DNA from: Sphingomonas sp.
Lineage (GTDB): Bacteria > Pseudomonadota > Alphaproteobacteria > Sphingomonadales > Sphingomonadaceae
Direction of reading: 5' to 3'
Length of the DNA stretch: 21,794 nt
Assembly (NCBI GenBank): GCA_013822915.1
Contig: PNLG01000411.1
Location: forward strand, 1-21,794
Position numbers and translations under genes: made by a program. Positions 1 through 7,340 of the stretch are shown here, one piece after another. The notes under the pieces were generated by a model. The model did not search any database and had not been told where the DNA came from. It was given only the letters and a program-made list of their open reading frames with translations. Position 1 is the stretch's first letter; every line of letters begins with the position of its first letter.

Positions 1-195
1 AGCGGCGTGTTCTTCCGCGAAAAACCCGTCACGATCCAGGCGCTCCGCCACTGGTCGGTCGCGCGATTGGCACGCGCGATCGACCATTTGCGCCGTGCCG
101 AACGCGCCGCCATCGCGCCCTTGACCGCGGGCGACGTGCACCTGACCACCGCGATGATCACGGTCGCGCGCGGTGTCGACGGCGGGGTGCATTAG
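1..195 (+). CDS. holA: DNA polymerase III delta subunit, C-terminal end (partial)
   Basis: This is the last 64 residues of a gene that begins before the window, read in frame from base 1 to TAG at 193-195. The segment has the helical C-terminal collar look of alphaproteobacterial HolA: a hydrophobic start with FFREK, an RHW-S-ARLARAIDHL helix, then ERAAIAPLTAGD and a final helix. HolA (delta) is the clamp-loader subunit that opens the beta sliding clamp. The AAA+ domains lie outside the window, so the call rests on the C-terminal pattern only. The gene converges on mmcB with a 29-base gap. Moderately sure. Confidence 0.66.
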   Translation, partial: SGVFFREKPVTIQALRHWSVARLARAIDHLRRAERAAIAPLTAGDVHLTTAMITVARGVDGGVH

Positions 196-224
196 AGATT
201 GCGTCGAGCTGACTGAGACATACG

Positions 225-722
225 CTAAAGTAGCATTTCCGCCGCTGGATCGAGCGCCAGTGCGAGGCGGCGCGCAGCCCGACGGGCAAAGCTCAGCGTT
301 TCGCGGCGCCGCGCGGCGGGCAGCATTGGCTCGCGATGCGCCTCGCGCAGGATCGACGCATCATAGCGATCAGCGACAATCAACCCGGTGCGCTCTGGCA
401 GAAAGGCCAGGCCGTCCAGCGGTGCTGTGTCGAATCCCATCGGCACGGCCCAAAAAAAGCGATCGCAATGCGCGAGATAATCCCGCCATTTGCTATCGCC
501 CAGCAAATCGGCGCGCGATACCTTGATCTCGACAATTACAATCTGCCCGCGCGCGTCAATCGCCATCAAATCGGCGCGACGCCCGTCCTCCAGCGGCACT
601 TCGCCCACTGCCGTCAAGTCATGGCGCAGCAACATGCGCGTTACCCCGCGCGCGACATCGGCGGCCGATAGCGCGGCGGCAAGCGGGTTGGGTGAAAGAT
701 CAGGGCGTGACTCCATCACCAT
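225..722 (-). CDS. mmcB: MmcB family DNA repair putative endonuclease
   Basis: A 165-residue protein matching the MmcB (formerly DUF1052) family of alphaproteobacteria. In Caulobacter, mmcB belongs to the LexA/SOS regulon and is linked to mitomycin C tolerance. The core resembles a PD-(D/E)xK nuclease: an acidic residue in GRRADLMAID (D51), then VIVEIKVS with E65 and K67, followed by conserved aromatic residues in KWRDYLAHCDRFFWAVP. The start is ATG at 722. A second ATG two codons inside (716) is equally possible because neither has a strong ribosome binding site. I see no convincing LexA operator upstream. The gene converges on holA. Nuclease activity is inferred from the motif. Confidence 0.85.
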   Translation of the reverse strand: MVMESRPDLSPNPLAAALSAADVARGVTRMLLRHDLTAVGEVPLEDGRRADLMAIDARGQIVIVEIKVSRADLLGDSKWRDYLAHCDRFFWAVPMGFDTAPLDGLAFLPERTGLIVADRYDASILREAHREPMLPAARRRETLSFARRAARRLALALDPAAEMLL

Positions 723-773
723 GCCCGTAGAACATTAATAGAACAAAGAGAAGCGGCACGCGCTTCCCCCCGC

Positions 774-1421
774 TCAGCGATAAAAGATGTGATGCCCAAT
801 CGTTGCGACCCGTCGCTTGCCCCATTTGGGCGAAACATGCGCGGCATGAAAAAACATCGCGCCCGCCACCGGATCGGTCCAGGCCTTGCCAAGCGCGATC
901 TGGGCAATTGCCATCGCGGTGCGGTAACTTGCATGATGGGCGGCAGGCGTCGGGATAACCCCACGCCGCACAAACGAAAACTGCCCACGCTGCGCTACGA
1001 CACCACAAACCGATGCGGGAAAGCGACCCGACTGCGCACGGTTGAGTATGACATTTGCAACCGCCAGCTGACCGGTCATCGATTCGCCCTTAGCCTCATG
1101 AAAAATCGCCGAGGCAAGGCAACGCAGCACGTCATCGGGCGCGGCCGGCATCGGTTGCGCAGCGACCAACGCCGCAAGCGTGACAGGCGGCTCGACCGGC
1201 GCGACATCGCCTAGGTCATTGGGCGGCGCATCCTCGGGAAAAAGCGCGGGCAGCGGATCGGAACCGGGGGCTGAAGGAACAAGGGGCGCCGCCGTAAGCG
1301 GGCGCTGCGCCTGGGAAGGCGATTTGTCCAATTCCAGCGCAAAGCCAGGCGCACCGGCGGCAATCAAGGCTGGAATCACAAAAAGGGCCGCCAAAGCGGC
1401 AATTCGAACGTTATACTTCAT
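774..1421 (-). CDS. Cell wall hydrolase, SleB/CwlJ family
   Basis: A 215-residue exported protein. The N-terminus has a signal peptide: MKYNVRIAALAALFVIPALIA, followed by small residues near 22-29. A low-complexity proline/alanine-rich linker follows (about 35-95), then the Hydrolase_2 (SleB) domain from about 98 to the end. The expected catalytic glutamate is E109 in AIFHEAKGES. Downstream VANVILNRAQSGRFP, CGVVAQRGQFSF and the terminal AMFFHAAHVSPKW are typical of the family. Members act as peptidoglycan hydrolases (N-acetylglucosaminidase or lytic transglycosylase type). In a non-spore-former the role is probably wall remodelling. ATG at 1421 is preferred over TTG one codon upstream. Stands alone between mmcB and the DUF1491 gene. 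Confidence 0.88.
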   Translation of the reverse strand: MKYNVRIAALAALFVIPALIAAGAPGFALELDKSPSQAQRPLTAAPLVPSAPGSDPLPALFPEDAPPNDLGDVAPVEPPVTLAALVAAQPMPAAPDDVLRCLASAIFHEAKGESMTGQLAVANVILNRAQSGRFPASVCGVVAQRGQFSFVRRGVIPTPAAHHASYRTAMAIAQIALGKAWTDPVAGAMFFHAAHVSPKWGKRRVATIGHHIFYR

Positions 1422-1540
1422 CAAACTTCATACTGGGCGGCGGGTGCGCGGTAGCGTGCTGCACAAATGCGCGCGCTCCGGGCGGGCCCTCCGACTGCGT
1501 AACCGAGCGATATCGCACATCGTCCAGCACAACGCGATTC

Positions 1541-1554
1541 AAGGGCCGCCCCTT
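1541..1554 (-). terminator. Weak inverted repeat after the DUF1491 gene
   Basis: A 5-base stem (AAGGG / CCCTT) with a 4-base loop lies 21 bases past the DUF1491 stop in the 154-base gap before the SleB gene. It lacks a T-tract, so an intrinsic terminator is only a possibility. The rest of the gap holds nothing I can recognise. Confidence 0.22.
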
Positions 1555-1575
1555 TGACGATGGGAAGTTAATGGG

Positions 1576-1929
1576 TCAATCAAAACCCAATATCTGCGCG
1601 GCGAACCGTTCAACGTGTGCGATATCCAGTTCAATCACCCATAAATCGGGGTCTGTTGCGCGCCGCCTTTGCCAATATTCGGTGGTCGCGCGCGTATCGG
1701 CGGCGGCAGAGTCGCCGACGATTCCGGTGACGATGAGCGTTTGACGGCCGGATGCGTCCACACCCCGCTCAAGCGCGCGCACGCCCTGTCCGCGCTCACT
1801 TGCCAGCATGAGCACGGCACCCGCATCAGCATCGCCCCGCGCAAGCACAACCGCCATCCCGCCCGCATCGTTCACGCGCCGCAACAAGGCACTGACGGTA
1901 ATATGCGTTGGAATGCGCGGTGCGCTCAC
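1576..1929 (-). CDS. DUF1491 family protein
   Basis: A 117-residue protein with the pattern of DUF1491, a family of unknown function common in alphaproteobacteria. It shows an N-terminal VSALLRRVNDAGGMAVVLARGD, a central AGAVLML strand, and the C-terminal signature ATTEYWQRRRATDPDLWVIELD. No signal peptide, transmembrane segment or catalytic motif is visible, so it is probably a small cytoplasmic alpha/beta protein. The start is GTG at 1929, overlapping the stop of the upstream thioesterase gene by 4 bases (GTGA), which points to translational coupling in a ptsN-thioesterase-DUF1491 unit. No function can be assigned. Confidence 0.8.
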   Translation of the reverse strand: MSAPRIPTHITVSALLRRVNDAGGMAVVLARGDADAGAVLMLASERGQGVRALERGVDASGRQTLIVTGIVGDSAAADTRATTEYWQRRRATDPDLWVIELDIAHVERFAAQILGFD

Positions 1930-2408
1930 ATCTGATATCCGGGGAGCGAAGAAAGCGGCATGCGCGAGCGCATGAACGTGCCGGTGCCCCGCGCCACTTC
2001 CTCGCCAGCGCCGTCGAGTAGCCGGGCATCCGCGATCAGCACGCGTCGCTGACCGCTGATCCAGCGGCCCTCCGCCACCGCTGGCCCGTGCGCAAGCGGC
2101 CGTGTGAACAACAGGTTGAACTGCGTCGTCAACAAAAACCGGTCGCTGACCAACGTATTGGCCGCATAAAACGCTGCATCGTCGAGCATTTTGAAATAGG
2201 CAGTACCATGCGCGGCCCCGGCGGCATGAAAATATCGCTCGTCGACCGTGAAGTGGATTCGCGCTTCGCCCGGGCCCGAAATCTCGAGTTTTGACTCAAA
2301 CAGCCGGTTGATCGGTGCCGCCGCATATAGAGCTTCGAGCGCGCGATGATGCGCCGACGCGCCAACCGCGGCCCCGCGCCCGTCAGGCGGCGTCACGCGA
2401 TTCGTCAC
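1926..2408 (-). CDS. PaaI-like hotdog-fold thioesterase
   Basis: About 160 residues with the PaaI/YdiI hotdog pattern. The HGTAYFKMLDDAAFYAA helix (residues 67-83) carries the H-G and the acidic residue (D76 or D77) expected for acyl-CoA thioester hydrolysis. It is followed by LTTQFNLLFTRPL and a C-terminal RRVLIADARLLDGAGEEVARGTGTF strand pair. The substrate is unknown, but small acyl- or aryl-CoA esters are usual. The start is uncertain. GTG at 2408 (chosen) and GTG at 2396 both lie inside the ptsN 3' end, and ATG codons exist at 2432 and 2423. All imply overlap with ptsN. The stop overlaps the DUF1491 start by 4 bases. Confidence 0.8.
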   Translation of the reverse strand: MTNRVTPPDGRGAAVGASAHHRALEALYAAAPINRLFESKLEISGPGEARIHFTVDERYFHAAGAAHGTAYFKMLDDAAFYAANTLVSDRFLLTTQFNLLFTRPLAHGPAVAEGRWISGQRRVLIADARLLDGAGEEVARGTGTFMRSRMPLSSLPGYQM

Positions 2409-2850
2409 CCGTCCACAGCGCATAAAGCGCATCCGGCGACCCCGCCCCGCGCAACTTCGCCACAAAGCCCGGATCGCGCAGCCGCCGCGACACATTGGCG
2501 AGCGCCTTCAGATGTTCAGCCCCCGCACCAATCGGCGACAGCATCATGAACACAAGGTCCACCGGAAGCTCGTCAATCGCCTGAAAATCAATCGGTTGTT
2601 GCAAATGGACAAACAGACCGACGATCCGATCCAATCCGTCAAGCCGACCATGCGGAATCGCAATGCCATTACCAAAACCGGTTGACCCGATCCGCTCCCG
2701 ATCGGTCAGTGTTGCAACAATCGCGCGGACATCCAGATCGTGCGCTTGCGCTGCAACCGTCGCGACCAGATTGAGCAATGCCTTTTTGTTAGTAACCGTA
2801 ACGCCCGCCAGCACCGTGCCCGGCTTTAGCAAATCACTGTAATGGATCAT
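2383..2850 (-). CDS. ptsN: PTS IIA-like nitrogen regulatory protein PtsN
   Basis: A 155-residue EIIA-Ntr protein. It receives phosphate from the PtsP-NPr relay and acts as a cytoplasmic regulator (potassium, nitrogen and stringent-response outputs in other bacteria) rather than as a sugar transporter. The phosphorylated histidine is expected at H67 in GNGIAIPHGRL, preceded by RERIGSTGFG. The C-terminal GAEHLKALANVSRRLRD block is also typical. ATG at 2850 has a good ribosome binding site (AGGA, about 6 bases upstream). It lies downstream of the hibernation factor gene in the same direction, matching the hpf-ptsN pairing of many proteobacteria, but the usual rpoN is not next to it here. Confidence 0.95.
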   Translation of the reverse strand: MIHYSDLLKPGTVLAGVTVTNKKALLNLVATVAAQAHDLDVRAIVATLTDRERIGSTGFGNGIAIPHGRLDGLDRIVGLFVHLQQPIDFQAIDELPVDLVFMMLSPIGAGAEHLKALANVSRRLRDPGFVAKLRGAGSPDALYALWTGDESRDAA

Positions 2851-2933
2851 ATGGTTCCTGGCGCAGCCCGATGCCGCCGCAATCGCGGGGTAAGGCGTCG
2901 CCCCTTAGCGCCAAACAACCCGCAGTGAAAGCA

Positions 2934-3506
2934 TTACCGCTCTCGGTTCGGCTCAACCCAACCGATCGTGCCGTCCCCCCGCCGGTAAACCATATTATGC
3001 GCGCCGGTCGCCGAGTTACAGAACAGCAACGCATTGGTATTGCGCAGATCGAGCATCATCACAGCATCCGATACGGTCGCATTAGGCACATCGACACGCA
3101 TTTCGGCGATGACAGGCGGAAAGTCCTGCGGCTCGGCCTCTGCTTCCGGCTCGACGAATAGCGTGTAACCGGCATCGTCGAGCGGCGGCGGCGCACCTGC
3201 GGTGGTCTGGCGATCCTTCAGCCGCCGGACATAACGGCGAAGCTGCTTCTCGATCTTGTCGGCTGCCCCGTCAAACGCGTTGTGCGCGTCCATCGCGCGG
3301 CTGCTGCCTTTCAGAACCACCGCATGCATGACATGCGCGACAATGTCGCAGGTAAAGCCGGCATCATGCGGCCCCTTGCCCAATATGACATGCGCGGAGA
3401 GCGCGCGCGCAAAATGTTTGTCGGCAATGCGTTGCAGCCGATCGGTCACATGAGTACGCAGCGCGTCGCCTGTATCTACCTGATGACCCGAGAGGCGAAT
3501 ATCCAT
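2934..3506 (-). CDS. hpf: Ribosome hibernation-promoting factor, long form
   Basis: A 190-residue long-form HPF, which binds the 30S subunit and pairs ribosomes into inactive 100S dimers under stress. Residues 1-100 form the RaiA/HPF domain: MDIRLSGHQVDTGDALRTHV, then a basic helix ending KQLRRYVRRLKDR. A linker of about 30 residues follows. Residues 130-187 form the dimerisation domain, with MRVDVPNATVSDAVMMLDL and NALLFCNSATGAHNMVYRRGDG. ATG at 3506 is preferred over in-frame ATGs at 3512 and 3518 because GGAG sits 6 bases upstream and the protein then begins as the family does. It is followed, after 83 bases, by ptsN. The length separates it from short HPF/YfiA (about 95-110 residues). Confidence 0.93.
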   Translation of the reverse strand: MDIRLSGHQVDTGDALRTHVTDRLQRIADKHFARALSAHVILGKGPHDAGFTCDIVAHVMHAVVLKGSSRAMDAHNAFDGAADKIEKQLRRYVRRLKDRQTTAGAPPPLDDAGYTLFVEPEAEAEPQDFPPVIAEMRVDVPNATVSDAVMMLDLRNTNALLFCNSATGAHNMVYRRGDGTIGWVEPNRER

Positions 3507-3547
3507 AATCATCTCCATCCGTTGCGCGGCACCCCGCGCGATCAATC

Positions 3548-3567
3548 ACTGCGCCCATGGGGGCAGT
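3548..3567 (-). terminator. Inverted repeat between dnaQ and hpf
   Basis: A 20-base near-perfect inverted repeat (ACTGC and GCAGT arms, one mismatched pair, CCCATGGG core) starts 9 bases past the dnaQ stop. No T-tract follows. It could attenuate transcription or stabilise an mRNA end between dnaQ and hpf. The hairpin is seen directly; the function is inference. Confidence 0.3.
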
Positions 3568-3576
3568 CGTCACCGG

Positions 3577-4272
3577 CTAACCCGGCACCGTTGTCCACAA
3601 GGGTTCGTTGATCGTGGACAAAAACTCGGCGTGGCGCGCCCCTTCCTCGATGCTGGGGGCAAAGTGTCGCACCGGGCGGGCGACGGCAGGTGCGGCCGGG
3701 TGAGCGGCCATCGCCGCTGGCGCGGGCGCCTCCCCCTCCTGCACCAGTGCAAAGCCGATCTGGCGACCGCCCATCAACTCGACATAGACTTGCGCGAGAA
3801 GCTGGGCATCGAGCAACGCGCCGTGGAGCACGCGGTGGCTGCGGTCCACACCGAATCGGGTGCATAACGCATCGAGCGAGTGTTTGGCGCCCGGCAAGCG
3901 CACCCGCGCGATCGCCAGCGTATCGACCATCCGCTCAAGATCAATCGACGCGCGCCCGCACAGTTTCAGCTCACCGTTCAAAAAGCCAAAGTCAAAGCTT
4001 GCATTATGCGCCACCAGCGGACTGTCCGCCAAAAATGCCAGCAATTCGTCGGCATGATCAGCAAACCGTCGCTTATCCGCGAGAAAGGTATCGGACAGGC
4101 CATGCACGGCAAAGGCTTCGGCCGCCATCGGCCGGTCGGGGTTCAGATAAGCATGGAAGCTTTTGCCGGTTGGCACGCGATTGACAATTTCGATGCAGCC
4201 AATCTCGACCAATCGGTCGCCGCCGGAAAAGCTGAGCCCTGTGGTTTCAGTATCAAAAACGATCTCGCGCAT
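3577..4272 (-). CDS. dnaQ: DNA polymerase III epsilon subunit (3'-5' proofreading exonuclease)
   Basis: A 231-residue DEDDh exonuclease. Exo I is FDTETTGL with D7 and E9, Exo II is HNASFDFGFL with D94, and Exo III is HRVLHGALLDAQ with H150 and D155. The five catalytic positions are intact. A QIGFAL stretch at 171-176 lies where epsilon carries its beta-clamp binding motif (QTSMAF in E. coli). The C-terminal tail with NEPLW would contact the polymerase alpha subunit. ATG at 4272 gives the family N-terminus MREIVFDTE; upstream ATGs would overlap coaE. It starts 8 bases after the coaE stop, as last gene of the ppsR-maf-aroE-coaE-dnaQ unit. Confidence 0.96.
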   Translation of the reverse strand: MREIVFDTETTGLSFSGGDRLVEIGCIEIVNRVPTGKSFHAYLNPDRPMAAEAFAVHGLSDTFLADKRRFADHADELLAFLADSPLVAHNASFDFGFLNGELKLCGRASIDLERMVDTLAIARVRLPGAKHSLDALCTRFGVDRSHRVLHGALLDAQLLAQVYVELMGGRQIGFALVQEGEAPAPAAMAAHPAAPAVARPVRHFAPSIEEGARHAEFLSTINEPLWTTVPG

Positions 4273-4280
4273 TGGCAATG

Positions 4281-4874
4281 TTATCCCCCCGCAGCGTCCA
4301 AGAGGCAAGCGATGACCGCGCGCACCGCCGCGCGCGTATCATCAAGCGACACATCGGTCGGAATGACAAAATCAGCCCGGGCCCGCTTGTCAGCATCTGG
4401 CAATTGCCGCGCTAGGATCGCCTCAAACTTCGCCGCACTCTGTCCGGGTCGGGCAAGCACACGCGCGCGCTGCACGTCGGGCGCGGCGGAAACAACCGCA
4501 ACCTTGTCGACATGCGCGTCGCCGCCGGTTTCGAACAACAGGGGGACATCGAACACGACGAGCGGCGCCGCACGATGACGTAAGACAAACGCTGCGCGCG
4601 CCACCCCCACGGCAGGGTGCACAATCGCCTCCAGCCGTGCGATCGCTGCCGAGTCGTTGAGCACCACAGCGCCCAGCTTCGCACGATCAACACCATTTTC
4701 GGTGGTTGTACCGGGAAACGCGCGTTCAATCGCCGGGACCAGCGCGCCATTCGGACCCTGAAGCGCATGGACGGTTGCATCGGCGTCGAACACCGGCACC
4801 CCTTGATCGGCGAACATCCCGGCAACGGTCGATTTGCCCATGCCAATCGACCCGGTCAGCCCGAGCGTTATCAT
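4281..4874 (-). CDS. coaE: Dephospho-CoA kinase
   Basis: A 197-residue P-loop kinase for the last step of coenzyme A synthesis (ATP-dependent phosphorylation of the dephospho-CoA ribose 3'-hydroxyl). The Walker A loop is GSIGMGKS (8-15). VFDADATVH holds the conserved DAD, IVHPAV and VFDVPLLFE follow, and the C-terminal lid region has ARQLPDADKRARADFVI. Length is normal for the family. ATG at 4874 overlaps the aroE stop by 4 bases (ATGA), so translation is probably coupled. Cytoplasmic. Confidence 0.97.
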   Translation of the reverse strand: MITLGLTGSIGMGKSTVAGMFADQGVPVFDADATVHALQGPNGALVPAIERAFPGTTTENGVDRAKLGAVVLNDSAAIARLEAIVHPAVGVARAAFVLRHRAAPLVVFDVPLLFETGGDAHVDKVAVVSAAPDVQRARVLARPGQSAAKFEAILARQLPDADKRARADFVIPTDVSLDDTRAAVRAVIACLLDAAGG

Positions 4875-5677
4875 TGAAGCAGCAAATCGCGCAGCGCCGC
4901 ATCCCGATCGCGCGGGGGCGCCACACCAAAGAACAGCTCAAACGCAATCGCAGCCTGCCCGACCAGCATTTCCAACCCGTCGACAGTCGTAAGCCCACGC
5001 GCCGCCGCCTGTTTCAGCAGCGGCGTCTCAAGCGGGGCATAGACAATGTCATAAACAATCGCGTCGTCAGGGAGCGGCGCGAGATCAAGCTCAAGCGGCG
5101 CGTGCCCCGCCATGCCGAGCACGCTTGCATTGACCAGCAAATTCGCCGGCGGCACTGCGGTGGCGATCGGCTTGGCCTCCCCCTTCAACCCGAACCGGCT
5201 GAGCAGCGCGGCCGCTTTGAGCGGACTCCGCGCCAGCACCGTGACCGGGCCAACCTCCATCCGCGCAAGCGCAAACAACACCGCGCGAGCAGCACCCCCC
5301 GACCCAATCACCACCACCGGCTTGCCCGCCAAATCGGTATCGTCCAGCGGCGCGTAAAACCCCGCCGCATCGGTATTGGTGCCCTGAAGTGCGCCATTTT
5401 CACTCCGAAACACGGTGTTGATGGCACCGATCGAGTCGCGAACCTCACCGGGATCGCCCACATGATCGAGCGCGGCAAGCTTGTGCGGCAAGGTAATGTT
5501 ACAACCGCGCCAGGCCGGATCGTCGCGTCGCGCGTCAAAATACTCGCCAAGTCCTACGGGCGGCACGGGCACCGCGCGATAATCAGCATCAATGCCCAAT
5601 GCCGACAACCAGAAACGATGGATGAGCGGTGATTTCGAATGTGCGATCGGATCGCCAATCACGTCGGCGTAAGTCAT
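4871..5677 (-). CDS. aroE: Shikimate dehydrogenase (NADP+)
   Basis: A 268-residue AroE that reduces 3-dehydroshikimate to shikimate in the aromatic amino acid pathway. Substrate-binding serines lie in HSKSPLIH (S14, S16). The catalytic lysine is K66 in NITLPHK and the paired aspartate is D103 in GTNTD. The NADP-binding loop is GSGGAAR (125-131). The C-terminal VDGLEMLVGQAAIAFELFFG is characteristic. ATG at 5677 overlaps the maf stop by 4 bases, and the aroE stop overlaps coaE by 4 bases. Full-length and intact. Confidence 0.97.
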   Translation of the reverse strand: MTYADVIGDPIAHSKSPLIHRFWLSALGIDADYRAVPVPPVGLGEYFDARRDDPAWRGCNITLPHKLAALDHVGDPGEVRDSIGAINTVFRSENGALQGTNTDAAGFYAPLDDTDLAGKPVVVIGSGGAARAVLFALARMEVGPVTVLARSPLKAAALLSRFGLKGEAKPIATAVPPANLLVNASVLGMAGHAPLELDLAPLPDDAIVYDIVYAPLETPLLKQAAARGLTTVDGLEMLVGQAAIAFELFFGVAPPRDRDAALRDLLLQ

Positions 5678-6270
5678 GCCGGCATGGCTTCCCGCAATCG
5701 GAGATACGATAACGTGGGGATCAAGGGCATTCCCAATATCGCGAAATAATCGCCGTCGATGCGATCGAACAGCTGAACACCCATCCCTTCAATACGAAAA
5801 CACCCGACGCAGTGGCTGATTGCGGGCCATTCTTGTGCCAAGTAACGATCGAGAAACGCGGGCGACAACGGCCTGACATGCAATCGGGCGACGTCGCAGT
5901 GGCGCCAGACAGGTCCGCCTGCCTCTGCGACAACCGCTGCACTGATGAGCGTAACGACGGTGCCAGACATCGCCTCCAGATGCCTTCGGGCCTCAGCTAA
6001 CGACTCCGGCTTGTCGAGCATCGCGCCATTCACCAGCGTCACGACTGAATCACTGCCAATCACCAAGGCATCAGGATGCGATGCAGAAATGCGAACGGCC
6101 TTTGTTTCGGCAAGCTGATCGGCAATGTCGCGCGGCGTGGCACCGGCCGAGCACAAAGCGCCTTTGATCGCGTGCTCATCAACCGACGCGGGCAGAATTT
6201 CGGGATGAACGCCCGCAGCGGCGAGCATTGCCCGGCGAGATGCGCTGGCGGAGGCGAGAATCAGCCTCAC
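5674..6270 (-). CDS. maf: Maf family nucleotide pyrophosphatase
   Basis: A 198-residue Maf/YceF protein. Family members hydrolyse non-canonical or modified nucleoside triphosphates to monophosphates and have been linked to house-cleaning and division arrest. The N-terminal signature is LASASASRRAML. The expected catalytic aspartate is D74 in VIGSDSVV (GADTVV in many homologues), and the C-terminus has CFRIEGMGVQLFDRIDGDYFAILGMPL in two consecutive blocks. The start is GTG at 6270, overlapping the ppsR stop by 4 bases (GTGA). Which Maf subgroup, and so which nucleotide, cannot be told from the sequence alone. Confidence 0.93.
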   Translation of the reverse strand: MRLILASASASRRAMLAAAGVHPEILPASVDEHAIKGALCSAGATPRDIADQLAETKAVRISASHPDALVIGSDSVVTLVNGAMLDKPESLAEARRHLEAMSGTVVTLISAAVVAEAGGPVWRHCDVARLHVRPLSPAFLDRYLAQEWPAISHCVGCFRIEGMGVQLFDRIDGDYFAILGMPLIPTLSYLRLREAMPA

Positions 6271-7079
6271 AGATGCTGCTCGCGTTCGCTAACCAACGCG
6301 ATGATCGCGGCGGCTGTTTCTTCGATCGACCGGCGGGTGACATCAATGACCGGCCAACCATTATCTGCAAACATCCGCCGCGCACAGGCAACTTCGCGCG
6401 CCACGGCTTCCTGATCGACATAGCTCGTCTCGGGCGCCTGATTCAGCGATAACAATCGGTTGCGCCGCACTTGAATCAACCGGTCAGCGCTGGTGGTCAG
6501 GCCAACAACCAACGGATTGCGCAGTTGAAACAGCGCAGCGGGCGGGGGAACTTCGATCACGATCGGGATATTCGCCGTCTTGTAACCCCGATTGGCCAAG
6601 TAAATGGACGTCGGGGTTTTGGACGAGCGCGAAACGCCCGCAAGCAGGATATCGGCTTCTTCCCAATCCTCATGTCCGACGCCGTCATCATGCGCCATCG
6701 TGTATTGAATCGCTTCGACCCGCTGAAAATAAGCGGCATCGAGCATATGCTGTCGCCCCGGCCGTGCTTTTGCGCGCTGACCGAGCATAGTTGACAACGC
6801 ATCGGTCACCACATCGAGCGGCGCCACCGCCGCCAATCCCAGCGCACGACAGCGAGACTCAAGGCTTTGTCGCATATCAACATTGACAAGCGTAAACAGC
6901 ACCAAACCGGGATTTTGGGTAATTTCGTGGAGGATGCGCTCCAGATGCGCTTCGCTGCGTACCATCGGCCAGAAATGCCGGATCGTCTCAACATCATCAT
7001 ATTGGGCAAGGGCTGCCTTCGCGATGTTTTCCAGCGTTTCGCCGGTTGAATCGGACAGGAGATGAAGGTGCAACCGCAT
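6267..7079 (-). CDS. ppsR: Pyruvate,phosphate dikinase / PEP synthase regulatory protein
   Basis: A 270-residue DUF299 protein, a bifunctional kinase and pyrophosphorylase that switches pyruvate,phosphate dikinase or PEP synthase off and on by threonine phosphorylation. The protein starts LHLLSDSTGETLENIAKA, and the P-loop is GVSRSSKT (148-155) inside ADILLAGVSRSSKTPTSIYL. ATG at 7079 fits the family start, though no ribosome binding site is evident and translation may begin on a short leader. It is the first gene left of the putative origin. The equivalent gene (RP001-type) flanks the Caulobacter and Rickettsia origins opposite hemE. It overlaps maf by 4 bases. Confidence 0.94.
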   Translation of the reverse strand: MRLHLHLLSDSTGETLENIAKAALAQYDDVETIRHFWPMVRSEAHLERILHEITQNPGLVLFTLVNVDMRQSLESRCRALGLAAVAPLDVVTDALSTMLGQRAKARPGRQHMLDAAYFQRVEAIQYTMAHDDGVGHEDWEEADILLAGVSRSSKTPTSIYLANRGYKTANIPIVIEVPPPAALFQLRNPLVVGLTTSADRLIQVRRNRLLSLNQAPETSYVDQEAVAREVACARRMFADNGWPVIDVTRRSIEETAAAIIALVSEREQHL

Positions 7080-7093
7080 CAGCGGGGCAATAA

Positions 7094-7102
7094 TGTGGAA
7101 AA
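7094..7102 (-). promoter_or_regulatory. DnaA box 1 (one mismatch)
   Basis: The top strand reads TGTGGAAAA, one mismatch from TGTGGATAA, the reverse complement of TTATCCACA. It sits 15 bases upstream of ppsR, so DnaA bound here could also affect that gene. The same nonamer recurs at 7216. Confidence 0.6.
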
Positions 7103-7155
7103 CATGCGCATAATCGCTAGCGCAACTCTCGGCTTGCGCCAAGCCGCGAAAAGAC

Positions 7156-7164
7156 TGTGGATCA
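7156..7164 (-). promoter_or_regulatory. DnaA box 2 (Caulobacter G-box type)
   Basis: The top strand reads TGTGGATCA, so the box is TGATCCACA. This matches the moderate-affinity G-box reported for DnaA at the Caulobacter origin, as I recall it, and is one mismatch from the general consensus. It faces box 3, 8 bases away. Confidence 0.68.
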
Positions 7165-7172
7165 CATGGCAC

Positions 7173-7181
7173 TCATCCACA
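7173..7181 (+). promoter_or_regulatory. DnaA box 3 (one mismatch)
   Basis: TCATCCACA on the + strand, one mismatch from TTATCCACA. It begins a short run of related octamers: CATCCACA, CATCGACA (7186) and CATCAACA (7195). These may be lower-affinity DnaA sites. Confidence 0.62.
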
Positions 7182-7215
7182 AACTCATCGACAGCATCAA
7201 CAATCATGCTCAGCC

Positions 7216-7224
7216 TGTGGAAAA
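7216..7224 (-). promoter_or_regulatory. DnaA box 4 (one mismatch)
   Basis: The top strand reads TGTGGAAAA, identical to box 1 and in the same orientation. Boxes 1, 2 and 4 share orientation and begin 62 and 60 bases apart, close to six helical turns. Confidence 0.6.
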
Positions 7225-7340
7225 CGGGTATGATGACAAAGAAGCAGGCGTGCTGTCTCGGCTTTGCACGCACGCGCCTGTTGGCAAGTGCGGCAGGGAT
7301 GCGTAAGCCCCAGTGTCAACACGACCACAATCGCAACATC

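Noticed and set aside
3591..3599. TTGTCCACA, one mismatch from a DnaA box, at the end of dnaQ
   Set aside because: Isolated and within coding sequence; no other box nearby.
4706..5632. 308-codon open frame on the plus strand opposite coaE and aroE
   Set aside because: Arginine- and glutamine-rich shadow of intact CoaE and AroE; no family resemblance or ribosome binding site.
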